Of a stretch of 64,000 bases of DNA, positions 1-11,100 are shown in pieces; position 1 is the stretch's first letter; each line of letters opens with the position of its first letter. The DNA is taken from positions 32,484,462 through 32,548,461 of the forward strand of contig CM055271.1 of assembly GCA_029237695.1 (NCBI GenBank), written 5' to 3'. The position numbers and the translations under genes are program-made. Under the pieces are notes generated by a model. That model had not been told where the DNA came from and searched no databases. It worked only from the letters and a program-made list of their open reading frames with translations. The stretch comes from Conchocele bisecta. Taxonomy: Eukaryota > Mollusca > Bivalvia > Lucinida > Thyasiridae.

Positions 1-447
1 ATGTCTTTGATGTCAGGAAACGTATCGTCGGATTGAGTCTTATCGGTGAAGGTTTCCGCTCGGTCAGAATATGTTTGTTCTGGTCGAAGGTTTTCAACGA
101 ATGAGCGTGCTCACAGTCGTTGCTCGGTTTTATATAGAATCTTTCACAGCGCAGATGCGATTATTCCTGCGGCGTGGTAGGTTTCCGATCTACAAATACG
201 TGCCCGTGCAGACGGCTTGTAGTTTCCTTGAAATAACGCATGAAACGTTGCGCATTTCCTGAATATAGATACAGCTGTCGAGCGAGTGTTATAATTTTTT
301 TTCTATCTATTGGGTTATTAAATAATACCAGATATTGACAGTTCCTCCGTTGTGTTGGAGATTTATTGAAGAAAATACTTTGGTTTATAGCAATCACTGA
401 CACGTGTATATGATGGCTTCAATATGTAAACAAGTCGTCAATGCGTC
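1..447. other. left edge, nothing recognised
   Basis: No domain, splice-supported exon or clear repeat unit was recognised. The last 20 bases match a short stretch near 23740, so it is probably old repeat debris. Confidence 0.4.
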
Positions 448-760
448 TTTTAATCCGTCAACACAGTGCGTATGTGCCGTGAAACACGGTGCCGTGAAAC
501 ATTTTTGATGTCCTGTAAATACGACCTAATCACTGCGTATGAATATGTGCGGTGGCTGGGGTTAATTTTTTTAATTTTAAAGCCATTTGTAGGTGTTGAC
601 GGGATAAATAGAATAGTAGGTTAATGCCGTGAATGGGAAAAAATATCTGGCGCGGCACGGAAACGGGATGTGCTCGGTAGAGCCTCGCCCATCCCGTTTC
701 CTAAGCCTTGCCAGATATGTGTTTCCCATTCACGGCACTAACGTACTATTCTCTATTTAT
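448..760 (+). repeat. family A hairpin miniature element
   Basis: Starts near ATCCGTCAACACAGTGCG and ends with the inverted pair GTGCCGTGAATGGGAAAAA / TTTCCCATTCACGGCAC around a GC-rich loop. Other copies are at 10231, 26641, 38971 and, inverted, 52973. The second half is a strong hairpin. Confidence 0.8.
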
Positions 761-851
761 CGTACATGTAAGAACTGCCCCTGTGGGCAGTTTCACTCAA
801 CTTGGTAGGATGAAAATAATACATTACGATTTTTTTAGAAATTTCTCAACT

Positions 852-975
852 TAAAGGTACACACCCACTGTGTATTAGTTGTTTGATGTGCAATGATCAT
901 ACTTTATAATCTGTCGAAAATATTAGAAATATATACCGAACATGTTGTGCCTACTGAGTGAGCATGTACTTTTAA
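852..975 (+). mobile_element. short family D (TTAA-type) miniature element
   Basis: Bounded by TTAAAGGTACACACCCACT and AGTGAGCATGTACTTTTAA, i.e. inverted termini flanked by TTAA. It is an internally deleted relative of the roughly 500-bp family D elements. TTAA target sites are typical of piggyBac-like transposases. No transposase gene is present here. Confidence 0.7.
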
Positions 976-1428
976 AGGTACATGCCCACTCAGTAGGCAC
1001 AAAATGTTCTTTATATCAGAGACATCATCTGAGACATTTTCTGGCAAAGTATTGATTGGCATTATTATGCATTTTATATCAGACGTAAATTTCCACACTG
1101 ATATGAGGGGCGATAACCGTGTTTCCTTAAAATGTTAACGGATATTAGTATTTATTTTTTGTATTTATTTTTTGACGTGCAATGATCATTCTTTACAATC
1201 TGTCGAAAATATTATTTTTTCAATTTAATTAGCATAAATAATTACTATACATAACTAACATGCCTCATTTGCATATATGAAAATAGCCTGAAACCATTTA
1301 AATGTATAATAATGCCAATCAATACGTGGGATAATGGTGAATGAATGTTTATTTTGCCAGAAAATGTCTCAGATGATGTCTCTGATATAAAGAACAGTTT
1401 GTGCCTACTGAGTGGGCATGCACCTTTA
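972..1428 (+). mobile_element. family D (TTAA-type) miniature element
   Basis: Left end TTAAAGGTACATGCCCACTC, right end GTGGGCATGCACCTTTAA. It shares its left TTAA with the element before it and its right TTAA with the one after it. The interior has the family landmarks GGCGATAACCGTG-like and AAAATGTTAACGG. Confidence 0.75.
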
Positions 1429-1776
1429 AAGGTACATGCCCACTCAGTAGGTTATAATATAGGAAGACAGATAGTTTTGTATATCCAATAGATATGGCAT
1501 TTTCTGGCAAAATTGACATTAATTCACCATTACCCCACGTGTTGATTGTCATTATTATACATTTTATATCAGACGTAAATTTCCACACTGATATCAGGGG
1601 GCGATAACCGTGTTTCCTTAAAATGTTAACGGACATTACTATTTATTCTCTGTATTTATTGTTTGTATAGCGGGCACTCGTAATTTTTAGAACTGATGGA
1701 ATAGTGATACAATTATACACATATTTAATTCATATAAAGAACATTTTGTGCCTACTGAGTAGGCATGTACCTTTAA
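1425..1776 (+). mobile_element. family D (TTAA-type) miniature element
   Basis: Third in an end-to-end chain. Left end TTAAAGGTACATGCCC, right end GTAGGCATGTACCTTTAA. The interior is shorter than in the 500-bp copies. Confidence 0.7.
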
Positions 1777-1867
1777 GACGTGCACCTTGATTACGTAAGC
1801 CACACGGTCAATGACCTCGTGGAGGATCGGTTCACGGCTGCATGTAGACAGTCACGGCATTCTACTG

Positions 1868-2097
1868 GGGGCCGTTTCACTAAACTGCCTAAGACTAAAT
1901 GTTCGTAAGTGCAAATTTCGGATCTTCAGTAAATTGCAATGAATGGATTTACGTTTATTGAGCATAGGCTGCATGTGCAGCCTATGCTCAATAACTGTAA
2001 ATCCAATAATTGTTTACAAGAAAACATTGTTAATGCGAAATTTACAGACTATCTTAATTTTGCACTTACGAACATTTTATTCGTACGAAGTTTAGTG
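1868..2097. mobile_element. family B long palindrome
   Basis: Begins GGGGCCGTTTCACTAAAC and folds back around the centre CATAGGCTGCATGTGCAGCC. The right terminus is slightly truncated. Best intact copy is 53874-54114. Confidence 0.75.
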
Positions 2098-2200
2098 TCT
2101 AATCAGGCATTCCGCGATAAGAACTTAATTGCGTCTGTGACAGAAGAAATTGGGCCTCAAGGACGTATGGCCAGTGTAGCTCCTGATCATATAGCACACT

Positions 2201-2540
2201 CAAGGTGCATGATCTCGTGGTTACAACAATTACAACTCCAAAGTAAGTATTATTTTATATTTTCCTTAATATGCAACGGATTTTGATGAAATATGGCGCA
2301 GCAAGCGCGTCTTCATGAGCTGCATTTGATGGTCCAGGGAGTTCGTCACAGACTTATGTCGTTTTTGCGAAGAATCGATATTTCCGTATCGATTAACAAG
2401 ACGCGTTTGATGCGCCATATTTCATCAAAATCCGTTACGTAATAAGGACAATATAAAAGAATACGTACTTTGAATCAGATGGATTCTGGAAGTTTCAGTA
2501 CTTGTTGTTGTTGTTAGTACCACGTGATCATACATTTTGA
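2201..2540. mobile_element. family C palindromic miniature element
   Basis: Starts CAAGGTGCATGATCTCGTGG and ends in the inverse CACGTGATCATACATTTTG. Inner landmarks are (GTT)n near the termini, GATGAAATATGGCGC and a centre around CGATATTTCCGTATCGATT. Other copies are at 20457, 25796 and 46659. Confidence 0.75.
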
Positions 2541-2769
2541 CACTCCTGTAGCTAGAAACAAAATTGCTACCCCGCTCCATACATCTCGCGAGATACCATA
2601 TCGGACTCCGAGGCGAATTATTGTAGCTATCCTGTAGCTTGATAACGACCTATATTGCTTGTTAGAAGCATGACGGGTGCTTCAGTGATGGAATGGCAAG
2701 CAGTGCAGATCCTGATCAGACTTTGCGGATGCACAGGCTGGTTGCAAAACACATACGTCCCATTCTCCA

Positions 2770-3010
2770 GTTACAGCCATGTATGCGACACGTCATGTGA
2801 TTTTGTACTTTCGGACATATGCGTAATTTCATTAAATAAGTAAAATGTTGACAATTTTCACACTACATGCTATAAATCCTCATTTACTCTGCAGATTGTG
2901 TCAACTTTTGACGCCACTTACGGAAAATAGTGTAAATGTTGTAAACGTATTTCATGAAATTGCGCGGATGTCCGAAGGTACAAAATCACATGACGTGTCT
3001 CATATATTCT
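2770..3010. repeat. family M palindrome
   Basis: Arms GTGATTTTGTACTTTCGGAC and GTCCGAAGGTACAAAATCAC face each other around a TTTGACG-containing centre. Copies also lie at 8585, 9890, 15945, 40905 and 52320. Confidence 0.7.
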
Positions 3011-3099
3011 CTATTTCGATTGAGGATTCTGGTACAGTTGTGAGAAATCAAGATTGCGTAATGGACAGGTCAATGACCTCATTATTGGGGGATTGACAA

Positions 3100-3622
3100 C
3101 AGGCTACATTGTTGTTGTGGTATTCTCCTATACCTCTCGCGAGGGTAGCAATTTAACCCCATCTCTTTAATGTAACACATGGAAGAGTGATTTTTGCAAT
3201 TGGTTATCCGGCGTGTTTGATATGTTAGCGATATAAAACTGTCAAAGCTGTATCGATAAATTATTAATAAAGAAAATACACATGCAGAAATTGGTTATTT
3301 TACTGTGTCAATGTGTTTATCTGACATTTACATGACATGTATATCTTGTAAAATTGAAGGCTTCATTTCGTTACGTTGAATGTTGAACAGAAACAAGAGA
3401 AAATATGGCTTCCATGGGAAAATTGATTACCCTCCTATATTATTTTGGCAATTTACTAGTTCTACATCAACGATTATTTGCTTAAAGGTATACAATATAC
3501 CGTTTACCAACTTTTGACCGACATGTAACAGGTTTGTGTATGCACTTCGGTTGCTTACAGTTTGTGAATGGGTCAAATTGTAGCCGTAGATTACATATAG
3601 GAGGCGAATTATTGTAGCTACT
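3100..3622 (+). repeat. repeat Q, direct copy
   Basis: The stretch with CACATGCAGAAATTGGTTA, TGTCAATGTGTTTATCTGAC and GGCTTCATTTCGTTACGTTG recurs at 41780-42296 (same strand) and 8996-9540 (opposite strand). Coding content was not recognised. Confidence 0.75.
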
Positions 3623-3665
3623 ATCCGTTTGTCAGAAGCATGACAGCTGTTTCAGCACCCGAATG

Positions 3666-3930
3666 TACGGAGCCCCGCAGGGGACATGGATTTTTGTTTA
3701 TTAATTTGTTCCCACGAAATAACAATTCGTTCCCTTAATTTAACAATTCGTTCCCTCGATAAACAATTCGTTCCCACGAATTAACAATTCGTTCCCTCGA
3801 ATTAACAATTCGTTCCCACGAAATGACAATTCGTTACCTCAATTTAACAATTCGTTCCCTCGAATTAACAATTCGTTAACCACGATATAACAATTCGTTT
3901 CCACGAATTAACAATTCGTTCCCGTGGGAA
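3666..3930 (+). mobile_element. family E foldback element, right end missing
   Basis: Left terminus TACGGAGCCCCGCAGGGGAC, then about ten short units of the type AACAATTCGTTCCCACGAAT. The right terminus is lost after CCCGTGGGAATCCC. Confidence 0.75.
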
Positions 3931-4029
3931 TCCCTACCGTTAATTTACGCCGTCGCGTTCTCCCGTCCAACCACTATAACACAAGTACGGATGCATATTC
4001 ATCATTGTTCATGTATTTATATGAATTTA

Positions 4030-4245
4030 CAGTGGAACCCCTCTAAATCAGACAATCGGGAAACTATGGGTGTTTAACTTTGATGTGTTTCACTGTTATG
4101 TATCTATGATTACAATGATTTTTCATGATTGCAACACACTAGAATGTGTCATAAAATGTCAACATGTCTGATTTACAGCTGAACATCTCCAAACCGGACA
4201 CCCTGGTGGCTTCCTAGGGTGTCCGTTTTGGAGGGGTTCCATTGT
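4030..4245 (+). mobile_element. family G miniature element (Tigger/pogo-like ends)
   Basis: Begins CAGTGGAACCCCTCTAAA and ends GGAGGGGTTCCATTGTA, flanked by TA. The terminal sequence resembles pogo/Tigger Tc1-mariner elements (family knowledge). The right end is a hairpin with arms around CCTGGTGGCTTCCTAGG. Confidence 0.65.
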
Positions 4246-4362
4246 ACTTTACAAACTCATTAGGGTAACGGAGGTTACCGTATTTTGCCAACATCTACAG
4301 TCCGATACGTGTGATTATACCCGCTAACTATTTGGATCAGTGCAATTGTTACCTAAATATCA

Positions 4363-4475
4363 GGGGCCCGTTTCACTAAACTTCGTACGACTACAATGTT
4401 TAAAGTGAAAATTTAGGATCATCTGGAAATTTCAATTCATGGATTTACATTTATTGAGCATGGGCTGCATATGCG
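4363..4475 (+). mobile_element. family B palindrome, left half only
   Basis: Starts GGGGCCCGTTTCACTAAACT and stops after the central GGGCTGCATATGC. The right arm is missing. Confidence 0.65.
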
Positions 4476-5021
4476 AACGAAGTTTATTATCGGTGAGCAG
4501 ATCATGAAGTTTATTTGTACTTCGTTATCATCCATGCCGGTGACTTCTCCGATGTACCATTCGCCTTCATATTCTGCCACAACATATTCACCTTGCATAA
4601 AGATATCATTTCTTCATTCATTTCCGAAGTCATGTATTGGGTCCTGTTTAGCATCATTACTATGTTCGTGTTGAGTTTTATCAATTTGTTTTTAAGGTCA
4701 TATATTTCTCAACCAGAACGTCCTTGTTGTATGTACAACCGTCATAATGTCCAGTTTTTCAGCCATGAACCCAATTAATGTTCGCATCATATTCAAAATA
4801 AGTCTCACCAGTGGCTGCACTGTTAGCCTTATGCACACTAATGTGCAGGTTGATCTCTTATGTTATGGCAGAAATGCGTTTAGCGTCATCCCCTGCCCGT
4901 ATAAGTTAAATTCTGAAAAACGGTTCCATATTATTATTTACAGTGCAAAAGACTACCATAAATCGAACTATGAGATTTGTACTTATAAACAAGTGTGACC
5001 TAAACGATACTTATGATTTAT
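4476..5021. other. intergenic, nothing recognised
   Basis: Short overlapping open frames exist but have no recognisable domain, homologous repeat or splice context. Confidence 0.4.
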
Positions 5022-6042
5022 TTAACTTCCGTTACTAAAAGTCAGAATGTTGATAGCATATAAACAATATTCAAATGGGTACACGCAACTGTTTTTCCAT
5101 ATATAGTCAACAATAGTCCTTCGTTGGCTTAATAACGGTTGTTGACACCAGTTATCATCTAACGGAATCGCTCAATTGCTAGTGAATGTTGACCAGTAAA
5201 ATGTATTAACTTCCGTTACCAAAAAATAAAAAAAGTTGCGTTTAGTTGAATAATACAAGAAAATGAATAGTATCAAGCTTACACATCACAGATATTATAG
5301 TGATATGATGTCAATGCGAACAGTATTTCACATTTATGTTGGATCCTAAAATTATTTTTCAAGTTTTCAAAAAATGTCTTAACTTCCGCTACCGCGGTCG
5401 AAATTAGCCACATCTTCACCGTTTTAGATTTTATAAACATAATATGCAAACTATATAGTATGAGGTATGGTGCTTTATTCGTAATCAGTGAGCATTAACT
5501 CATATTAATGGGGGTTCGGACAACAGATGTGATTATGTTACCGAAGATTAACAATAAAATATGTAACTATTTTGATGTAGATTTTAATTCATCAAGATCT
5601 GTACAGTGCCATAAAGGTTACGGTGTATATTTTCACCCGGGCTGAAATTGCTGCCGATTAAAACATTTGTGCATCCACAAGTATGTGCGTGTTAGTGACG
5701 GAAGTTACTTAATTCACATTAGAGGAGTAACTATCAAACTTTTCATGAAAAATTTCATTATATAGAGTCATAGCATGAAACTGCATTAGTTCAAATGACA
5801 GAATTGTCCATCTTAGGTTTAGTTTAAATAAGAACACAGTAACGGAAGTTAAAACGTGTTTTGTCCTTTCCCAGCTGAAGGCCGTTAACTGCATATACCA
5901 CGAGTGTTACTAAGAATACATAACTTTAGAATGTCTCTATAAATAAATGAAATCTATGTCAACAAAATAATTATCATATTTCAAAAGTTGTGTATACATA
6001 TACATATTTTATATATGTGTACATGTTGGTAACGGATGTTAA
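5022..6042. repeat. region with six dispersed TTAACTTCCGTTAC motifs
   Basis: TTAACTTCCGTTAC-type motifs lie at 5022, 5206 and 5379 on the + strand. GTAACGGAAGTTAA-type motifs lie at about 5695 (imperfect), 5839 and 6029 on the opposite strand. Spacing is 140-190 bp. The AT-rich DNA between them shows no coding signal. The layout resembles subterminal repeats of an element, but no terminal inverted repeat was found. Confidence 0.6.
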
Positions 6043-6429
6043 TATGAATTGTTCAACATTGCTGTAATCGTCAGAATTTATATAAAACGATATAATATAA
6101 ATATGTTTCATATATTTATATTAAATTTAAATATGTAATATTCTAATAAGTACATTCAGAGCTACTTAGCGATGATCTCCAGGCTAATTGTATCGTACAT
6201 ACACCCATGTCTGCGACACATACAAGGAGGGAAAACAGGGGTTTTGGTCATGCAAAATCACATATTTTAATAATGAAGTATTCGAAAACGGATACTCCTG
6301 TGTTTCTTACATGCATGCCTAACTGGCCGAATACACTTGGTGATGTTACAAGCACGTGATCTAAGAATTATGTTCGTGTGACACGAAAAACATGAAAATG
6401 TACATAAAACCGTGGAATGACTGCATTAC

Positions 6430-6640
6430 TCCACATATTGAGTGGCATTATTATACATTTCATATCAGAAGTAAATGGCCAGACCGATATCAGGGGCGAT
6501 AACCGTGTGTTCTTAAAACGTTAACGGACATACTATTTATTCTCCGTATTTATTTTTCAATGTGCAATGATCATACTTTATAATCTGTCCAGAATATTAT
6601 TTGTTGTGAGGTGATGCATTTAATTAATATAAATAATTAA
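6430..6640 (+). mobile_element. family D fragment, ends missing
   Basis: Contains the family D interior (GGCATTATTATACATTTCAT, GATATCAGGGGCGATAACCG, AACGTTAACGGACAT) without the GTACATGCCC termini. Confidence 0.6.
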
Positions 6641-7879
6641 ACAATATTATGCTTCATTGGTATGTCGCCGCCGTGGGACTCGATGCATACTGTTATGTTT
6701 GCGAACCATGCAGGACGACATCTTGGCAGGAACGACAACTCTTTATTCAACAAGTGTATGTCCACACACGGACACAGAATTACGTGACAATATACCGGAA
6801 TACATGACATCCCCCTCCTTTTAAAGAATAACAAACCAAAGAAGGTTTGACTGATGATCTGATCAATGCTCGATACCAATTATCATGAATAATTGTTAAT
6901 GGACATGAACAGATGTTTGGAAATCAAATTCACACAATTAAATCAAAATATTGAGCCGTTGTTGTTCCCCCACCCCTTGTTCAACGGCATGTCGTCCGCA
7001 AAACAATTCCAAATGCGCCCGATGATACAATAAAGTATACGAATATAAGTACTATAAGATTTAATCACCCGGTGCGCATTTGAATTGTTTGGATAACATG
7101 GTTTAGAAGGTGGGTGAGGTGTTACATGTACGTATAGAACAATAATTGACCACCCAAGACACGCTAGAAACACGGGTGGTCGCCGCGGGACTAAACATAC
7201 ACAGAGCCGATATCGCTTGGTAGGCATTATCGTCAGAGATAGATGATAATGGAACCTATAAAACTATACCATAGAGTATTTTATAATTCTACGAAACTGA
7301 ATGTTAGCTCCGGTTGATTTTGAGATCTTGGAAAATGGCGCATGCTATGCTGTCTCGCCGGTACGGTTTCGCGTCAGAATTTAAGGTATTTTTCGGGCAT
7401 TTGTAGCGAAAATTTGAGGTGGTTATGACCCTGCTTTGGAATCATTTTCAGGAAATGGTGTGGTGTTGCAAGTGATAGAACTAGTCATAGCAAAGCATAT
7501 GTGCCTCATATTTTTATGAAAACAATTCCAACAAATTCAGTCGTGTTGAAATTTATGGCCAAAAATAGGTGGGTGGGGTAACTTTGTAAAAAATTAAATA
7601 TACACATCTGGTGTGGTTACTGCATTTTTGGTGTGACGCTCGATTTTTATTTCAGTTGCGAGTATTTCTAAAAATTTGCCGCAAGAGCCTCCTTAAATGA
7701 TTGTGAGAGGCGGTGATTTTTATAAGTCGCCCGCCGCCGTCAGAAAAGCAGTACATTTTGGCTATTTTCAACCGTCCCGTGATGCCTAAACACACACAGC
7801 CGATCTCCCTTGGTATTTTTATGTGGGTGGTACTGGTACTGGGGTGTCTTCTTTTTAAAAACTAAGTTTAAATAAAAAA
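6641..7879. other. intergenic; holds one copy of a short direct repeat
   Basis: The stretch 7173-7265 (CGCCGCGGGACTAAACATAC through ATGATAATGGAACCTATAAA) recurs in the same orientation at 8143-8240. No gene was recognised between. Confidence 0.5.
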
Positions 7880-8104
7880 TACCCTATGGAGGGTACCAGA
7901 GCTCCAGTTAAGGTGTGTAATTTGCAGGTAAATTTCTTATTTCTCCATCAAAAATGGCAAGTTGGGAGTGCTTCAAAATCATCTCAATGAGACGATTCTA
8001 AAGGACTCCCAACTTGCAATTTTTGGTGAAGAAATAAGAAAATTTCACCACAAATTGAACAAATTACGCACCTTAACTGGAGCTCTGCGGTACCCCCTAT
8101 AATT
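7880..8104. mobile_element. palindromic miniature element (family O)
   Basis: Inverted arms GAGCTCCAGTTAAGGTG / ACCTTAACTGGAGCTC, with inner arms ATGGCAAGTTGGGAGTGC-like and GGACTCCCAACTTGC. It sits just before the second copy of the 95-bp direct repeat. Confidence 0.65.
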
Positions 8105-8312
8105 AAAATGTTGATCATGTTGATTGAGCCGTCCTGTTCAACGGCATGTCGCCGCGGGACTAAACATACACTGAGCCGATATCGCTTGGTAGACATTATC
8201 GCCAGAGATAGATGATAATGGAACCTATAAAACTAAGGATACATAGACTGCATGAGTATCAGGTTTAGAGAGGTTCTACAATAGCAGTTACGAGTTTAGT
8301 TGTGAAGGTAAC

Positions 8313-8373
8313 TCTTGCAAACTACTCCCGTACCGTCCGTAGCTAGCTACGGTCGGTACGGGAGTAATTGCAA
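8313..8373. repeat. short near-perfect hairpin
   Basis: Arms ACTCCCGTACCGTCCGTAGC and GCTACGGTCGGTACGGGAGT meet at a 2-4 nt centre, flanked by inverted TTGCAA. Confidence 0.7.
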
Positions 8374-8995
8374 GATTTACCGTTCGCAACTATTACGAGT
8401 TATAACAAATGTCTTCATATTCCGGGACAACCCTTGTATATGGTCCATTTTATAGCATACCCGCATTGCCTATCAAACACTTGTTGCTATGCTTCCATGG
8501 ACGATTTCCGATCAATTCCAGCCTATAACACGCGATTCTGTTCACGGTGTACGATTACATATAATGGGAACATGCATGTTTTATATCGGACACGCCATGT
8601 GATTTTGTATCTAACAAAGATGTGCGATTATTCATGAAAAACGTATTTAGCATTGCTCTGAACTTTTCGTTAACTTTCGACGCCATTTACGGAAACTATC
8701 GCAAATTTTGTAAATTATAATTTTCATGAGATATCGCACATCTTCTTAGGTACAACATTACGAGGCTTGTCGTATTATTATTATTATTTGCCACTATTTT
8801 TGAAAAAGGTACAAGTGGCTATTGACAAAAAAAACGCATATGTTTTTATTCCAGCGATAGCGAAGAATTATACAACCAACATCCACATTTGAGATCTTAC
8901 AGCTTTTATGCAAATTAGCATATATTGGTCGCAGCACATATTTTGCGGATTGAACTTTCTAAAAACTAGATCGCCTTTTCATTTTTCATTTTGAG
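8374..8995. repeat. degenerate family M/P repeat debris
   Basis: Contains one family M arm (GCCATGTGATTTTGTATC, AACTTTCGACGCCATTTACG) and, near 8935, the GGTCGCAGCACATATTTTGC stretch also found at 53361 and 54571. No gene seen. Confidence 0.5.
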
Positions 8996-9540
8996 TTGAG
9001 TATCACATAGCTACAATAATTTGCCTCCGATATGTTATCTACGGCTACAATTTGACCCATTCAAAAAATGTGAGCAACATAATTGCATACCCAAACCTGT
9101 TGCATGTAGGTCAAAATTTAGTAAACTGTATATTGTATACCTTTAAACAAATAATCTTTGATGTAGAACTAGTAAGTTGCCAAAAATAATAGAGCAGGGA
9201 AATCATTTTCCCACGAAAGCCATCTTTTCTCTAGTTGTTGTTCAACATTCAATATAACGAAATGAAGCTTTCAAACTTACAAGATATACATGATATACAT
9301 GTAAATGTCAGATACACACATTGACACGGTACACTAACCAATTTCTGCATGTGTGTGTTCTTTATTAATAATTTATTAATACAGATTTGACAGTTTTATA
9401 TCGCTAATATATCAAACACGCCGGATAACCGATTGCAAACATCACTCTTCCATGAGTTACATTAAAGAGATGGTGTTAAATTGCTACCCTCGCGAGAGGT
9501 AATGGAGCGGGGTAGCAATTCTATCACACTGTTGTCATTC
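8996..9540 (-). repeat. repeat Q, inverted copy
   Basis: Reverse complement of 3100-3622 and 41780-42296, e.g. CAACATTCAATATAACGAAA, GTCAGATACACACATTGACA and CCAATTTCTGCATGTGTGT. Confidence 0.75.
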
Positions 9541-9604
9541 TGTAACGCCATGTGATGTACATGTAATTCGACCAATGATACAATATACGTGAATGACGGC
9601 AGAT

Positions 9605-9890
9605 AGAACACTGACTGACATTATGGTCTGTGAATTGTGCGATCATTGAAGCCCCGTATGTGGCTGTAACTGGGGAAATTGGGCTTATGGGTTTTGCGAA
9701 CAGTGTAGATCCAGATCAGACTGTGCATCCGCACAGTCTGATCAGGATCTGCGCTGTTCGCCGTTCCATCATTGAAATGCCTGTCATGCTTCAAACAAGA
9801 AGTATAGATCATTATCACGATTGTGTTATTTGATCAGGATCTATACTGATCACAATCCTATAAGCCCCATTTCTCCACATTTCACAGCCA
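9605..9890. repeat. family P palindrome (GCAGATCCTGATCAG core)
   Basis: Central perfect inverted repeat: GATCAGACTGTGC ... GCACAGTCTGATC at about 9714-9744. Related cores lie at 2690, 19080, 52640 and 55670. Overlapping open frames on both strands come from the palindrome. Confidence 0.65.
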
Positions 9891-10150
9891 TATATGAGAC
9901 ACGCCATGCGACTTTGTACCTTCTGAAAACTGCGCTATTTCACGAAATATATTTACAAAATCTAACAAATTTTCCATAAATGAAGTCAAAAGTTGAAACA
10001 AATTTCAGAGTACATGCGTACTCTGAAATTTGTGTCAACTTCTGAAGTCATTTACGGAAACTAACTATCCCATTTTCTGTAACTATATTTCATGAAATAG
10101 CGTAGATGTCCGTAGGTAAAAAATCACATGGCGTGTCTCGTATGTATCTG
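9890..10150. repeat. family M palindrome
   Basis: Arms ATGCGACTTTGTACCTTCTG and AAAAATCACATGGCGTGTCTC around AAAGTTGAAACAAATTTCAG and its inverse. Confidence 0.65.
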
Positions 10151-10230
10151 TGTATACGATTTGTCTGGCCAGGATCCGCCATTCTCACTGTACGATATAT
10201 GTGCTTACTGTCGTTAGGAAACATAATTAT

Positions 10231-10496
10231 TTTATCCCGTCAACACAGTGCGTATGTCCGTGAAACACGATGCTGTGAAACATTTTTGATATCCAGTCAA
10301 TACTGGTTTTGCATTTTACAGCCATTTGTAGGTGTTGCCGGGATAAATAATAGAATAGTAGGTTTGTGCCGTGAATGGGAAAAATATTTGGCGCGGCACG
10401 GAAACGGGGTGTGCTCGGCAGAGCCTCGCCCATCCCGTTTCCTAAGCCTTGCCAGATATTTTTTCCCATTCACGGCACTAACCTACTATTCTCTAT
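10231..10496 (+). repeat. family A hairpin miniature element
   Basis: Starts TTTATCCCGTCAACACAGTG, ends CACTAACCTACTATTCTCTA. The hairpin half has arms GTGCCGTGAATGGGAAAAA / TTTTCCCATTCACGGCAC. Confidence 0.8.
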
Positions 10497-10727
10497 ATCT
10501 CAAACGTTGTCTATAAATAAAATTAATTATTAAAATAGTAATTACCCACCTTCGTATCTCACATTTGTACTTGGATAAAATATCCATATAGCTCGCCAGT
10601 CGCATAGACAAGCATATTACAGGCGAGTATAGACCGAATTGTAAATATCGCGCGTCGGGTGACTTAGTGTGACGTATTTAGACTTAGTGTGACTTAGTGA
10701 GGCTTATTGTGGAAGAGGAACCCATTA

Positions 10728-11100
10728 TCAGGGTATGGGATCACGTGGTCTATTGTTTTGTCTGAGTAATGGCGGCACCTATGCGGTCTCGGTTAAATCT
10801 TATGTTTCATCAATACGACTGCGGTTTCTTCCTTTTAATGAAGACCATGTTCCAGCCGTTAACACTACTAGTCCGCCAATACCAAATTTAGCAGTATTTC
10901 TTAGTATGCAGTTAGTCTGAACATTCTGCAGATAAATTTGAACCGGACCAAGTTTAAACAACGTTCGTCTGGAATTGGCGCACTCGTAATGGAAGAAACC
11001 GCAGTCGTATTGATAAAAAAATAAGATTTACCTGATACATCATGGGCGCCACCATTACTCCAGACAAAACAATAGACCACGTGATCCCATACCCTGAGTA
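10728..11100. mobile_element. family L palindromic miniature element
   Basis: Termini CAGGGTATGGGATCACGTGG and CCACGTGATCCCATACCCTG are exact inverted repeats. Inner arms include AATACGACTGCGGTTTCTTC and its inverse. Confidence 0.75.

Larger units (their letters stand above)
448..3622 (+). repeat. segmental duplication, copy 1
   Basis: The order and sequence of sub-elements match 38971-42296 in the same orientation: family A hairpin, three TTAA elements, the ACACGGTCAATGACCTCGTG stretch, family B palindrome, the GCTACCCCGCTCCATACATC stretch, family M palindrome and the tail with ACACATGCAGAAATTGG. Copy 1 carries an extra family C element (2201-2540). Copy 2 carries a 79-bp hairpin insertion and an assembly gap. 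The two copies flank gene A. Confidence 0.8.

Noticed and set aside
852..1776. Possible LTR retrotransposon because of repeated termini
   Set aside because: The ends are inverted, not direct, and are flanked by TTAA. There is no primer-binding site or polyprotein.
10106..10516. 136-codon open frame
   Set aside because: It lies across a family M arm and a family A hairpin. The inverse strand is open too, as expected for a palindrome.
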